Shown here: piece after piece, positions 45,816 through 57,767 of the stretch
Layout: every line of letters begins with the position of its first letter
Position numbering within the stretch: the first letter of the stretch is position 1
Assembly: GCA_030062745.1 (NCBI GenBank)
Contig: CP099854.1
Span: 16,755,337-16,819,336 of the forward strand
Reading direction: 5' to 3'
DNA length: 64,000 bases
From: Capitulum mitella
Lineage: Eukaryota; Arthropoda; Thecostraca; Pollicipedomorpha; Pollicipedidae
The notes under the pieces: model-generated
Told to the model about the DNA's origin: nothing
Database searches by the model: none
What the model saw: the letters and a program-made list of their open reading frames with translations, nothing else
Program-made: the position numbers and the translations under genes

Positions 45816-46489
45816 GTATGTTATCCCAGAACTTCATCATATTTGCCACCAAGTAATAATAACGAAAAGAACGGCTACAATAGATAAGTGATAAACAGAA
45901 AGTAAAAATAGGTTTAATGCCATGCATCTATCAATCTTCCATCTTCTATCCAAATATATGCACAGCCATATATGTATGTATATATATACCTGTATACATA
46001 AGGATAAGTGTAATTTTGCATTGGGTAATTGGTACCAAAAAGCAATCCATAAATGTCCGGTGGCAAAAATACAGTGAGCTAAATCCGTTGCGAAATCCAC
46101 ATTTGTGGGGTGGTTAGGTTGTCAGACCATCGGCTGGGCTCAATCATTTCCAGAAATTGACATTCCTAAACTAATGCTTCCTAAAAATGAGCCAAAGCTC
46201 GGCCATCGATTCAGTATGTGATTATGTATGTAGCCCATTGGACCATGCGCATCATGTGGGATATGGCTGGTTGGCCTAGTACTGGTCTATCTAACCACCA
46301 AATTTCAACCGTCCGGGTCACTTCTGACGGCACTCAGAGGGTCCTGATTCCAAATCAAAACACTTGCCTGTGGATCGTTACATGGATCACTCGTGGGTGC
46401 CGAGCACAAAAGCACGTATCCGCAAGTGGGGACCATGTTGTGACCTAGTCTTGAGTCAGCAACGCCCGCCGTTTAACTTATACCCATGA
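45816..46489. other. Spacer, unrecognised
   Basis: AT-rich with short frames. No repeat family or gene is recognised. Confidence 0.35.
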
Positions 46490-47705
46490 TTAACCCGCGC
46501 ACGACCGTCGGTCCGTTTCGAACATGGGCGACTGGGGGGGGGCAGTTGGCTGTCTTCCTCTAACTCACGAACGGTTGGTCGCACAATAAAAATAAGTACA
46601 CCGTTGGAAAGCTTGTGATGAGTAGAGTTCGAAACTGGTCTCATTTTTAATTTTAGATAATATGTAAGCGATTTACGCCCTATATATGTTTTGTCATAGC
46701 CGACTGCATGACACCGAGAAATGGCCTGAATCTCAAGGGCTGTGACTAATAACGCATAGGTAAAGGTACCAGTGCACAAGTAAAGGTCCGCGGATGCCGA
46801 TACACGTCTAATTTTCCAGATTTGTTCAATATATAGGCCGAAACGTTGAGTTAAAGACTCGGCAATTCTCCCGCAAGCTGTCGGTGTGCGCCGCTGCCGT
46901 ATGCGGTAATAAATTGACGGGAACAAATTTTAGCGTTCCTTTATTTTCGCGAAAAAGACAATCTATGTAAATTTTATTGATGTTTGTGGTTCTTGTGATG
47001 GTTTCTCATGCTTAAGTATTGGAAAAATTCGTTAGTTACCAATCTACAAAACTGGCGAAGCTTTATTCGTGAGAGCCCGTTTATTTCCAAGATATGCTAT
47101 TTTTTAAACTTTTTGAGGTTCCTGGTATTACTTATGTCTGTGCAAGCTAGTTCTGCCATTTTCTACCCATTCTGAGTAATTCATCGTCGATTTTGACGGC
47201 GGTACATTTTGGCTGACTACAGTTATTCGTGACCTGACCTCAGGCCAATGGCTGGAAGTCACTGATATTTTGCCCAGTGAGGGTAACTAGATGTCTGCTT
47301 TACTCCACACTAAAAATGTTATGAAATATTTCATCAGTTTCCAAAAAAAGGCGACATGTCTTAAAAATGGGCTTTACCTTAGGTCAATGACCCGGAAAAT
47401 TCCAAAAAAATCTGAGATAACAGATTTGTTTCATCTATCACGATCACTAACCCCTGAAAGTATTGTTGAGATGTCTTGTTTTGCGAAAAGTTACAGGGCG
47501 CTTAACTTTTTTGGACATAGGTCCGTTTGACCTGACTTAGGTCAGGCACCGGACCTGACCTCAGGTCAAAATTTTGACACGAGATGTAAAATTGATGGAG
47601 CAAAAGGTGCACAAAATTTGGTGACTCTATGTTTGTTGGTTCTCTCGCAGTCCCAGAAAAACCTCAGGGGGGCAGTCAACTGCCCCCCAGTCGGGGACGG
47701 GTTAC
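46490..47705 (+). mobile_element. Family 2 TTAA element, copy 2
   Basis: The left end is TTAACCCGCGCACGACCG at 46490. The right end, GGGGACGGGTTAC, has TTAC at 47702-47705 where TTAA is expected. Near the right end (47667-47690) G-run, CAGT-C-AACTG, C-run makes a hairpin. Confidence 0.9.
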
Positions 47706-48296
47706 CTGAGTTCTGGAGTGCTTCGACTTGCGCCACGTGGCACGTGGCACGTGCCATACGCCGCGAATCGCATTGAAACTGCACCATAATCTGTCCGCCG
47801 AGTCGGCTCTCCCAATAGTGTCACTTGTGTCGCAATCGGCTGTCGGGTTCGGGCGCTAGACTCTCGGAAGCTTGAACTTAAGGACTGAATAGCAAACACC
47901 TCGATCTGAACTTTTCCGAGTCATCGCCACATCTGAAATCTCACTCGCTAAAAGCATGCAAAGCACGTTTTTACGTCTTTCGGTTTCGACTTAATATTTC
48001 CCTTATCTATTTTTTATATCATTTTGAAGATAAGCCTCCAAAAAAACACCGACTTGTCGTTTTTTTTATGGTAAAATTAGGGCCAATGCGCCAAAAAACT
48101 TGCTAGTTACTATTTGCTCATGCTAAGGCTAATTATATTAGTAGCGATGCAGCTTATGCAGCAGACGCATAACACAGATCATATGCCATAAAAAACCTGA
48201 TACACTTTTACGTAAAAAATAGCAGAATCTGTGCAAAGCAAGCCATATGTTTTCATGCATGTATTGCAATGGAACTGTTTAGATTAGGCCCCCGGA
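47706..48296. other. Spacer, unrecognised
   Basis: CACGTGGCACGTGGCACGTG forms a short tandem of CACGTG boxes near 47733-47755. Otherwise I see no feature. Confidence 0.35.
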
Positions 48297-49430
48297 TTAA
48301 CCCTATTCCCGGCAGGGGAACTGTACCCTCCCCTCACTCAGCTTTTTTGCTTGCCAATTCCAGCCTTTTTGACGCAGCCTTACGAAACTTGGTCATTTTT
48401 CCTAGCAAATCTTTCTACGTACTGTGAAAAAAATTGGACATTCTATCTGGCTGAGGGGTGGAGCCAGGCAACGTTGTTGGGAGGCACCTCACGTCATTTT
48501 TGGCCCTGTTGAGGGTAAAAGGAAAATAGCGTGTTGAAGATAGAACTTAAAACTTTATATGGATGTATAGCTAAATAATTAAGCAACGTACAATGCACTC
48601 TTGTTCATTTGAGGCCATTTTAAAAGATCACGTCAAGGTCAAAAGTAAAAGTTTGGTTCTATTGTAAAAATTTTGACGTTTTTTCAAAACGCCGAACCCA
48701 GAATATATATGACGTAGAAGGGTGCCCTCTACTTGTGTATCAAGTTTCAGCTTGATATCAGGTCGGTTCACAGAGCTATAGCCTGTAACGTCAGTGCGCG
48801 TACGGATAACATTAAATACACACGAGATCATTTCAGGTTACCTCAAGGTCACTGGACGTAATTTAACTTCAAAGGTCACAAGTTGATCTGAAGAGCATGT
48901 GACCGTGACAGTTCCCCTTTTTCAAGTCCCTGCCACCGCCTGTGCTAACATTATACAAACACTGTAATAAGATTCGTACTTCTTTAGTATAACATGACAT
49001 GCAGAAGACAAAAATTCTTTTACCTTTTTCGTTCATTCAGTTACTGAAAAACCAATCCTGCTATTTCTAAAACCCTGTGAACGCCTATGAATTTCCCCAA
49101 AATTTCAAATGTGTGTACCAATGGTAAAAGTACCATCTATAATCCATCGATTCATCCCAATTTCACCGAAGTCGCTCGATAAACAACGGGGTTATAAGAC
49201 GTCCAAAAGTACCACCTATTTTGACATTTCTTCCCCCGGTATCAAGCCCTTCGAAAATTTTGAAAACTTCGTTTTTAAAAGTTTAGTTCATGTCATGGGA
49301 AATCGATTGCCGTTTGTTGCAATGAAATCGGATGTGTGGTTCTCGAGATCTCAGGGGGAGAGGGGGCCAATCCGCCCCACTTCCTTCCGGGAATCGGCCA
49401 TACCGTCTAGCCCTCCGGGAATAGGGTTAA
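48297..49430 (-). mobile_element. Family 1 TTAA element, copy f, just upstream of the glycosyltransferase-like exon
   Basis: TTAA at 48297-48300 and 49427-49430, reverse orientation. It ends 73 bp before an exon that starts at 49504, so it sits in an intron next to the splice acceptor, or upstream of the gene. Confidence 0.9.
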
Positions 49431-49503
49431 GCAAGGAGAAAACAGCCGAAATGGACGAATCTGATGTATCACGCAAGTCTGATCAGGATTTTTCCTTCCC
49501 CAG

Positions 49504-49951
49504 GTCAGATGAGTTTCATGATGACACCATCCATCCGACTAACCGCCGTCCGCTGGCGGCAGTTGCTGCAGCTGGCCACCTTCGCAGCTGGCAGCTGTCT
49601 GCTGGTGCTGATGATGAACGGCAGCCGACTCGGGAATATGCTGCAGACCGGCTCATACTTTTATCGGCCTCTGGGCTGTACCTGCTTCCGTCTAGTAAAC
49701 CGCACCCAAAACGCTTTGGACTCGAGCGAAACAAAGTCGAGCTGTGGGACAATTGCCGACATCCGAGGACCCAATCAGAAAGTCATCTCGTACAGTTTAT
49801 TTGGCAAGAATCCAAAAGGCTATCAGCCAGGCATTGAACTGAACGCCCAGCTTGCCCCCAAGTTTTACCCGGGTTGGACGATACGAGTGTACCACGACAG
49901 AGACCCGAACAGCACAGAATGGAAAGCCACGGAATGTGACATCCTGTGTCG
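49504..49951 (+). CDS. Uncharacterised glycosyltransferase-like type II membrane protein, exon 1 in view
   Basis: A strong acceptor (TTTTTCCTTCCCCAG) precedes the exon and ATG at 49509 is the first Met after it. Residues 1-18 are polar or basic, 19-36 form one membrane segment (LLQLATFAAGSCLLVLMM), and the rest is lumenal, with a sequon NRT at 64-66. The block VISYSLFGKNPKGYQPGIE then LNAQLAPKFYPGWTIRVYHD (about 92-130) is the conserved start of a family I recall from invertebrate and other genomes as unannotated, probably Golgi glycosyltransferases. The exon ends inside an Arg codon at donor GTTAGT (49952). The acceptor implies at least one upstream exon, probably noncoding. Confidence 0.7.
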
Positions 49952-52859
49952 GTTAGTAGAAACTCCGTGAAGAGTTTGTGGACTCTCACAACTGTCTGTC
50001 AGCTCTTAATGCCTCCTCCCTCCTGAAACTAAGAGAGGGACGTGCTCAACCTTATCAATTTTTCAGACTGCCCAGATAACCGTCCTTTGCGTAGTTGCCT
50101 TGGCCTCTCCGCTTATGATCACACCCTTGCAACCCCTTTGTCTATTGAATGCTCTTTGCATCTTTTTAACCCGCGCCCGAATAGGGGGCGGGTGGGGGGC
50201 AGTTGGCCGCTCCCCTCTAGCTCGTGAACGGCTGGTTGCATGGCTCGACTGGTTTTTATTTCCTGGGTAATATGTAAGCGATTTATGCCTTCTGCATGTT
50301 TTTCTCATAACCGACGAGATGAAACTGAGAAACGGCCTAGATCTCATTACCGGTGATTAATAAAGCCTAGGGAAAAGTTCTAACGTATAGGTTGGATTCC
50401 GCAGATTCCGATACACGTCCAGTTTCCATATTTTGTGCAATTTATAGGCGGAAACTTTGAGTTAACGACAGCGACATTCGCGCCATTGGACCGCTTGCAA
50501 CAGTGCCGAATGTGGGATGGAATTAACGGGAATTGCGTTATTTCAGCGTTTTTTTTATTTTTGCGATATATGTTTTGCCCAGAGGTATGTTTTGATACTC
50601 GCGGTTTTTGAGATGGTTTTCCTCGTTCAAGGTTGGTTGGTTATTGGGGCTTAGGGGCGCACCGACTGCAGGGTCATTCGGCGTCCATTTCCTCGTTCAA
50701 AGGTTGAAGCGATTCAGTAGATATCAATCTACACAACTTGCTCAGTTTTATTCGTAAAAGCCTGTTTACGGCCAAAATACGCAATTTCCTAAATCCTTTT
50801 TGTTTGTTTTGGCATTGTTTTGGCGTTATTCGTAAAATTTCATCAATTTTCCCCAAAGCGACGACATGACATAAAACGGGGTTGATCTTAGGTCAATGAC
50901 TTAGACGTTTCCAAAACATCTGAAAAAGCAGATTTGTTGAAGTTATCGAGATCTTCAGTTCAAGAGTTTTGTTGCGCTACCTTGTTTTCCGTAAACGCTG
51001 CGAGGCGCTGAACGTTTTTGGACGTTGATACATTCAACCTGACCTAAATCAGGCAGCCGATCCAATTCGAGGTCAGAGCTTTAACGGAAGATGTAAAATG
51101 ACTAAGCAAAAAGTGAACAAAATTTCCGGGCGTTGCGTCTGTTTGCTCTCTCGCAATCTCAGAAAAAAAACTGGGGGGGAGGGCGGTCAACTGCTCCCCG
51201 TCGGGGCCGAGTAACTCTCAGTTTGTGGTCTTATTTTTCCCCGGCGGCACTTAATTTTTCATCGCTATTGGTTATTTTAACCCTCACCTCACACAGGAAT
51301 TTTCACGACCGCGCCCGACGAAGGCAGTCATGTTTACCTCCCCGTGCTCATTTCGCCTATAGATGACGTGCAGCGATAAAACAAAAACGAACGTGTAGCT
51401 CCTGTCTTGCCGATCCCATTGTTATCTAACTAACCACTTTTAGTCACCCGGCGACCTGTCAGGTAACTGCATAAGAGAATGCATACCTTTTCCCGTCTAC
51501 GCCATCTTCATAATTGTTTTAGAGCAGAGGAGCCTGCAAGCAATGCTTTTATAATGAGTCGGTTCCAAAATTGACCAATCTTCGGACTCGGAGATTGTTT
51601 TAGTTTGTGTGATTCAAGGCCAAGTCAGCGAAAGGTCAGACATCACTGTCATCTTTTCTGAGGAGGGAAATGCCAAAAGCTATGCGTTGTTAAGCAGCAT
51701 AGAGCTATGAGCATCCAGAGGGATGAACGTCGCTCCTCTGCTGAAATCCGCGCAAAAAATCCTAACCCCGGTTTCAGTACATTTTCAAATCATTTAAGGT
51801 TCATGGCCTGACATGACCTTGGAGAGGTCACTGACTTTTCAAACCCCAACATGTTGTTAAACATACGTAGCAACAGTCATGCATCAGAAACTGACCAATT
51901 ATCTCGCCAAGCCCCTGAAACTAAGTCAGATGCAGACAGACGTATTGCAGGGTATGGAGAATGTTGTCACCTCGATAATCTGACGCCACTTGGTGGAATT
52001 CTTTGATGCGGGAGCTATGTAATGGCACCTGTTGAAAATGCCAGGTTTTTAATGAGGTCCGTTCGCCGGCAGACCCAAAAATACCGTATGTGGCGACGCT
52101 CATCGAACAAGTGGCAACGCTCCTCGGCCAGCATGGGTTAAGTCAATACAGGAACTAAAAGCAGCAGTATTTTTTCATCGACAATGCCGGATCCAGGCCA
52201 TGTTCTAGGGGCGTGGGGCAAGTCTCTATCCTTGGTACGCAACCTACCCAGAAATGTTGATTTTTTCCCAGATTTCAGCCACTTTGTTTCACCGTTTCCG
52301 AGAATTAACATGCGTTTAAAAACAAATGTTTCGAAAAAGTAAAAGTTTTCCATCTGAAACGGGGAGAGGACAAAAACGTTGGTGCCATTTTCCGACGAAT
52401 GAGGTCATAGCCCGATTCCCTCTTCCCTTGCATATGCTAGTGTTGATCAACACTGCATACAAATTAGACATGACATTGGATCATCGAGACGAAACGCTGT
52501 GGATATTCAGGGAAATGAAGCGAGCCTGGTGATGTCTTCGCCATCCGCCCATTTTATTGTTTAAAAGTGCAAAGGGATCGATTACCATGGACGTCTGTAA
52601 GTGTTCTCTGGCATGCGCCCAGGAGCAATTTTAGAGCTGACAGGGCATAGTCCTTTTTGAGGCCATTTCTTATCATGCAACGCTTTGACGAATATCAGAA
52701 TTTCACAAAGTCGGTAGGATCGCTGTTGTGCTTGCGCTGTGATCTATGGCCTCCTATACTAAAGTCCGTGCAATAAACTGGGTCGTCCTGTGATCAGGTA
52801 CCATGACATGAATATCTGTAAAGGGGTCCCTGCAATAAACCGGGTCTTGCTTTCACCAG
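49952..52859 (+). other. Intron 1 of the glycosyltransferase-like gene
   Basis: 2908 bp from GTTAGT to TTTCACCAG. It holds a family 2 element (50166-51214). The rest has no recognised feature apart from a duplicated stretch at its 3' end. Confidence 0.65.
50166..51214 (+). mobile_element. Family 2 TTAA element, copy 3, intronic
   Basis: The left end is TTAACCCGCGCCCGAATAG; the right end has decayed to GTAA at 51211-51214. It is shorter than its relatives because of internal deletions. Confidence 0.8.
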
Positions 52860-52880
52860 GTACAGCCACGTCGACCTCTG
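52764..52880 (+). repeat. 62-bp imperfect tandem duplication across the exon 2 acceptor
   Basis: GTCCGTGCAATAAAC at 52764 and GTCCCTGCAATAAAC at 52826 begin two copies, each containing a CAGGTAC at the acceptor position (52796-52802 and 52857-52863). The downstream copy is the used acceptor by coding phase. Confidence 0.7.
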
Positions 52881-53010
52881 TGACGTCCGCCACCTGCCCG
52901 GCCACGGAGACGTCAGCATGAAGCTCGGTTCCGTGTGGCGGTTCGCCGTGCTGGGGGATGAAACCGTGGACCAGTTCATTGTGAGGGACCTGGACTCTTT
53001 GCTGGGTCAG
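52860..53010 (+). CDS. Glycosyltransferase-like gene, exon 2
   Basis: The first base completes the Arg codon from exon 1, then 50 codons follow: YSHVDLCDVRHLPG, SVWRFAVLGDETVDQFIVRD, LDSLLGQ. The W-R-F block and R-D-x-D-S (a DxD-type metal-nucleotide motif in GT-A enzymes) match the family pattern I recall. The donor GTCGGT is non-ideal but leaves phase 0, which the next exon requires. Confidence 0.75.
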
Positions 53011-53135
53011 GTCGGTAGCAGTTCCTTTACCAGGCGACACCGTGGTTCGGCTCATAGTCAGGAGCCTGCACTCTTTGTTCCTCAGGTCAGAATTCCCTTG
53101 ATGTTATTCATTTCTTGTGCATTGGTCACGTTCAG

Positions 53136-54384
53136 TTAAACCGCGAACGACCGTCGATCGGCGACGATCACGTCCGACTGGGGTGGGGTGAGAAGCGGTT
53201 CACCTCCAGCCCTCTTACTCACGAACGGTTGGTCGCACGGTAAAAATAAGCACACCGTTGGAAAGATTCCAACGAGTAGAGCTCGAAACTGGTATCGTTT
53301 TTAGTTTTAGGTAAGATGTAAGCGATTTACGTCCTATGTATGTTTTATCATAGCCGACTGCATGAGACCGAGAAACAGCTTTAATCTCACGGACTGTAAC
53401 TGATAACGCATAGGTAAAGGCACCAGCGCACAAGTAAATGTCCGCAGATGCCGATACACGTCTAATTTCTCAGATTTGTACAATACATACGCCAAAACGT
53501 TGAGTTAAAGACCCGGCAATTTTTGCGCCGGCCGCCGGCGGGCGCCGCAGCCGTAGTTCCCGTCAGTAAGAAACCGACGGGAACTAATTTTAACATTGCT
53601 TTATTTTCGCGACATAAGCCCATCCATGTTAATTTTATCGATTTTAGTGGTTCTTGTGATAATTTCTCATGCTAAAATTTTGGAAAAAATCATTTGTTAC
53701 CAATCTACACAACTGGCAGAGCTTTATTCATGAGAGCCTGTTTATTTCCAAAGTATGCAATTTTTCAAACTTTTTGAGGTTCTTGGTATTACTTACGTCT
53801 GTGCATGCCAGTTCTGCCATTTTCTACCCATTCCGAGTAATTCATCGTTGATTTTGACGGTGGCATATTTCAGCTCAAAGCAGTTATTCCTGCCCTGACC
53901 TCAGGTCAATGGCTGGAATTAATATTTAATTGATAATTGATACTTTGCCCAATGAGAGCAACTAGATGTCTGCTCCACTCTACACTAAAAATTTTGTGAA
54001 AAATTCCGTCAGTTTCGGAGAAAACGACCACATGCCCTAAAATTGGGCTGAACCTTAGGTCAATGGCCCAGAAAGTTCCGAAAAGTCTAAGATGGCAGAT
54101 TTCTTGTACCTATCAAGATGACTAATCCCTGAAAGTATCATTGTGATATCTTATTCCGCGAAAAAGTTACAGAGGGCAAAACATTTTTGGACATAGGTCC
54201 CTTTGACCTAACCTATGTCAGACATCTGATCTGACCTGAGATCAAAACTTTGTCACAAGGTGTAAAAATGGTCAGGGAAAAATGTACAAGAAGTTTCATG
54301 GCTCTGTGTTTGTTCGTTCTCCCGGAATACTAAAAAAAAACCTGAGGGGGCAGTCAGCTGCCCCCCTAATGGGGGGCGGGCTAA
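53136..54384 (+). mobile_element. Family 2 TTAA element, copy 4, intronic
   Basis: The left end is TTAAACCGCGAACGACCG; the right end is GGGGGGCGGGCTAA with CTAA instead of TTAA. It begins 126 bp after exon 2. Confidence 0.85.
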
Positions 54385-54629
54385 TGAAACGTTCTGTATG
54401 TACATGTTTACCTAAAATCTGTGTTTTGAAGTTTTTCATCGTAAAGGACAATCTGCGCCATCTCTCCGGATTTTCTATGGCTTACGCGGTAATTTTACCT
54501 CGAATTCATTTCCATCCATCCTAATATGGCTGGACATGTGACTCATGAGCATCCCAAGCGATATCCTTACAAGTTTACACTCCTCGAAGCTACACGCAAC
54601 TGATGCGCTACCAGGGTTGCAAGGAAAAA

Positions 54630-55850
54630 TTAACCCTATTCCCGGATGGCTAGATGGTATGGTTGATTCGCGCCAGGGGGGGGGGGCGAATTGGGCCCCC
54701 CAAGAGATCTCGAGAACTACACATCCGATGTCATCGCAACAAAAGGCAATCGATTTCCCCTGACACAAACTACACTTAAAAAATTGCATATTTCAAAATT
54801 TTGAAAGGGTCGGATTCAGGTGGGCATAAAATCAAAATAGGGGTACTTTGGACTTCTTATGACTCCGTTGTTTATAGACCGATTTCAATGAAATTGGCAT
54901 GAATCGATAGATCATGGGTGGGACTTTTACTATTGGTACACATATTTGAAATTTTAGGGAGATTCATACGCGTTCACAGGGTTTTGAAAGTAGGAGGATT
55001 AGTTTTTCAGTAAGTGAATGAACAAAAAAAGGCAAAAACACTTTTTTGGCTTCTGCTAGCCATTTTATACTAAATAAGTACAAATCACATTACAATGTTT
55101 GTATAATGTTAGCATAGGCGGTGCCAGGGACACGAACAAGAGGGAACTGTCATGATCACATGCTCTTCAGATCAACTTGTGACCTTTGACCTTAAATTAC
55201 GTCCAGTGACCTTGAGGTTACTTGGAATGATCTCGTGTGGATGTAATGTTATCCGTAAACGTTTTAAATCATTTGAATTTATTCTTTTTCAAAAATTTCG
55301 TTTGACGGCTATTATGATATAGGCCACGCGCACTGATATTTCAGGTTATAGCTCCGTGACCCGACCTGATATCAAGCTGAAATTTGATACATAAGTATAG
55401 GTCACCCTTCTACGTCACAAATATCCTGGGTTTGGCGTTTGAAAAAAAATAATGCCAGAATTGTTACTATAAAACCAAACTTTCACTTTCGACCTGGACG
55501 TAACCTTGTAAACTGACCTCAGATGAACAAGATTGCATTGTACGTTGCCTAATGATTTATTTATACATACATATAAAGTTTTAAGTTCTATCTTCAATAC
55601 GCTATTGTTGGCAGTCATTTTCCTTTTATTCTCAACAGGGCCAAAAATGTCGTGAGGTGCCTCCCAAAAACGTTACCTGGCTCCACCCATGAGCAAGATA
55701 GAATTTCGCATTTTTCTCACCGTAAGTAGAGATAATTGCTAGGAAAATTGACCAAGTTTCGTAAAGTTGCGTCAAAAAGCCTGTAATTGGCAAACAAAAA
55801 GCTGAGTGGGGGCAGATTCAGCCCCCCCCCCCTGCTTGGAATAGGGTTAA
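54630..55850 (+). mobile_element. Family 1 TTAA element, copy g, intronic
   Basis: TTAA at 54630-54633 and 55847-55850. A perfect TGACCTTTGACCT lies at 55180-55192. It is somewhat more diverged than copies c, d and i. Confidence 0.9.
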
Positions 55851-55892
55851 GGCGGTGGTTACGGTCAAAACCGAAAACGCGCTGAATGCTTT

Positions 55893-56548
55893 TTAACCCT
55901 ATTGGAGTGAGGAGTGAGCCCGACGCCGTCGGCTTTTTGTTTGCCAGCTCCAGGATTTTTGATGCAGCTTCAAGAGACTCGGTCACTTTTCTCATCTACT
56001 CTTTTTACGAAATGTAACAAAATTAAATGTCTTGCTCAAGGACGGAGCCAGGCAACGTTTTTAAGAATCACCTTAGGCCATTTTTGACCCTGTTGGAGGT
56101 AAAAGAAAGATGCCTGCCAAAAGTAGCGTTTTCGAGATAGAACTTAAAGCTCGATGCGGGTGCATAAATACATAGTTGGGTGAGCATAGGAATATAATTT
56201 TATTCAGCTATGGTCATCAAGGTCAGATCAAGGTCGAAATCAAACTTTGATTCCACAGTGATAATTTTGGTGTTTTGTCCAAATGGCAGACCTAAAATAT
56301 ATACGACTTTGAAAAATGCCCTCTACTTCTGTGCCAGGTCTCAGCTTGATATCAGGTCGGGTCACAGGGCTACGACCTACAACATCTGTGCACGTACCCC
56401 ACATCACAACATCCTTAAAGTGGAATTTTAGAAACAGACTAAATTCAAATGATTGGAAACGTTTTTAAACAATAAGGGATGCGTTCAAGACTATTCAATG
56501 CCACTCTAAGGCCATTGGAGGTCATTTAAAGTCAAAGATGGTGTGACT
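55893..56548 (-). mobile_element. Family 1 TTAA element, copy h, truncated and reversed
   Basis: It starts TTAACCCTATTGGAG at 55893 and matches the family to the GGAGGTCATTT block near 56520, then stops. It lies 43 bp from the end of copy g in opposite orientation. Confidence 0.75.
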
Positions 56549-57336
56549 AGTGTGTATAAGAAAAAAATATGCGAATTGCATGTAGATGGGAAATGGAGAG
56601 CAAGGTTGCCTATGTGTCGTCATTTTGAACTAAGTTTGAATGACCTAAATGATTACGTTAAATCAGCTCCACAAAAAGTATTCAATATTGCAGATGCCTT
56701 TGCACTTTTTCATCTATCTAAAAAATCGCCAGTAGAACGGTCTCCCCCCCTCCCTGTCCTCACTCATTGACTGGTTCAGGGGTCTGCTCGCGCCAAACAC
56801 ACACCGCAGGGGAAGGAAAATCCCTAGATGCCCCCCTTCCAAGGGAGATTTTTCGAACGGGGTCCTGCACGGACCGATCCGTAACGCCGTTCGAACACAG
56901 GACTGGGGAGAGAGTTAGCGATGAACAAACACACAGTCAGCTGTACGTTTCTCATATTGCGTAAAAAAACCTAATGAGTGCTATGATACTACGATACTCT
57001 ATGCTCTATGGCACGTAGCCAGGATTTTCCTCACCGGGGAAGGCAAATGTCAAATTTTGCCTCTTGCATATGATGGCATTTATAGCAAACGCGACATTTT
57101 TATGTAATTTGCCTCATGTTTAACTCACAAGAAAACATATAATGTTTGGTTTTCCAGCATTCGCTAATACGCATTCCTGCAAAATCGCTACGTTTCTAGT
57201 GTAGACCGCTTGGGGGTGGCCAAGGCCCCCTTGGCTACGTTCCTGCTATGATCTATGATATTCTATTACTGCATGGTAGTGACACAGGCGAGTGAATCAC
57301 GTCTTGCAACCAAATCATTCCGATTTACACTTGCAG

Positions 57337-57519
57337 CGCGAGAGGGTGGCTGTACAGGCGTGGATCGACTCCAACCTGACGTTCCACGTGATGAGGGACC
57401 ATCCAAGCCACGGCACGGCCATCCTGGCCGGCATGTGGGGCGGCTGGAATTGGCACAACGACCTCTACCAACCAATTTTACGCACGATCCTGGACGAATC
57501 GCCCAACAACAAGGCGAAG
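57337..57519 (+). CDS. Glycosyltransferase-like gene, exon 3
   Basis: After acceptor TTACACTTGCAG come 61 in-phase codons: [61 protein letters not shown], then donor GTAAGC at 57520 (phase 0). The MRDHPxHGTxILxGMWGG block is the most diagnostic stretch of the family and likely belongs to the active site; NLT is a sequon. With exons 1 and 2 this gives 259 residues. The C-terminal part that should follow was not found in the remaining 6.4 kb, so the gene probably continues beyond the window. Confidence 0.8.
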
Positions 57520-57670
57520 GTAAGCCAGCTTTACGTATTTCAGCGTCCCATCGTGACGATGATGACGACAATGAGAATGTAGCAGAATCGGTAAGGGGTT
57601 TCAGAATCAGTTCATGATCCCGTGCGGGATGCCGTGGCATCCAAACCGTGGTGATCTTTCCTGCCTTTTT

Positions 57671-57766
57671 GTTCTGCGCATTGTGCGAAATTTTCAGAAT
57701 TCTATTTTTCACTAGGGCGGAGCAAGGCGAAGTTCTCGGAAGACACAGCATATCGTTTTTGGCGCT
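57671..57766 (-). mobile_element. Family 1 TTAA element, small fragment
   Basis: TGCGCATTGTGCGAAATTTT through GCGGAGCAAGGC to TCGTTTTTGGC matches about 95 bp of family 1 in reverse, abutting the family 2 element at 57768. Confidence 0.55.
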
Positions 57767-57767
57767 A

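Larger units (their letters stand above)
53011..57336 (+). other. Intron 2 of the glycosyltransferase-like gene
   Basis: 4326 bp, ending GATTTACACTTGCAG. It contains three TTAA elements (53136-54384, 54630-55850, 55893-56548). The remaining sequence (about 56550-57330) shows no gene. Confidence 0.65.
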
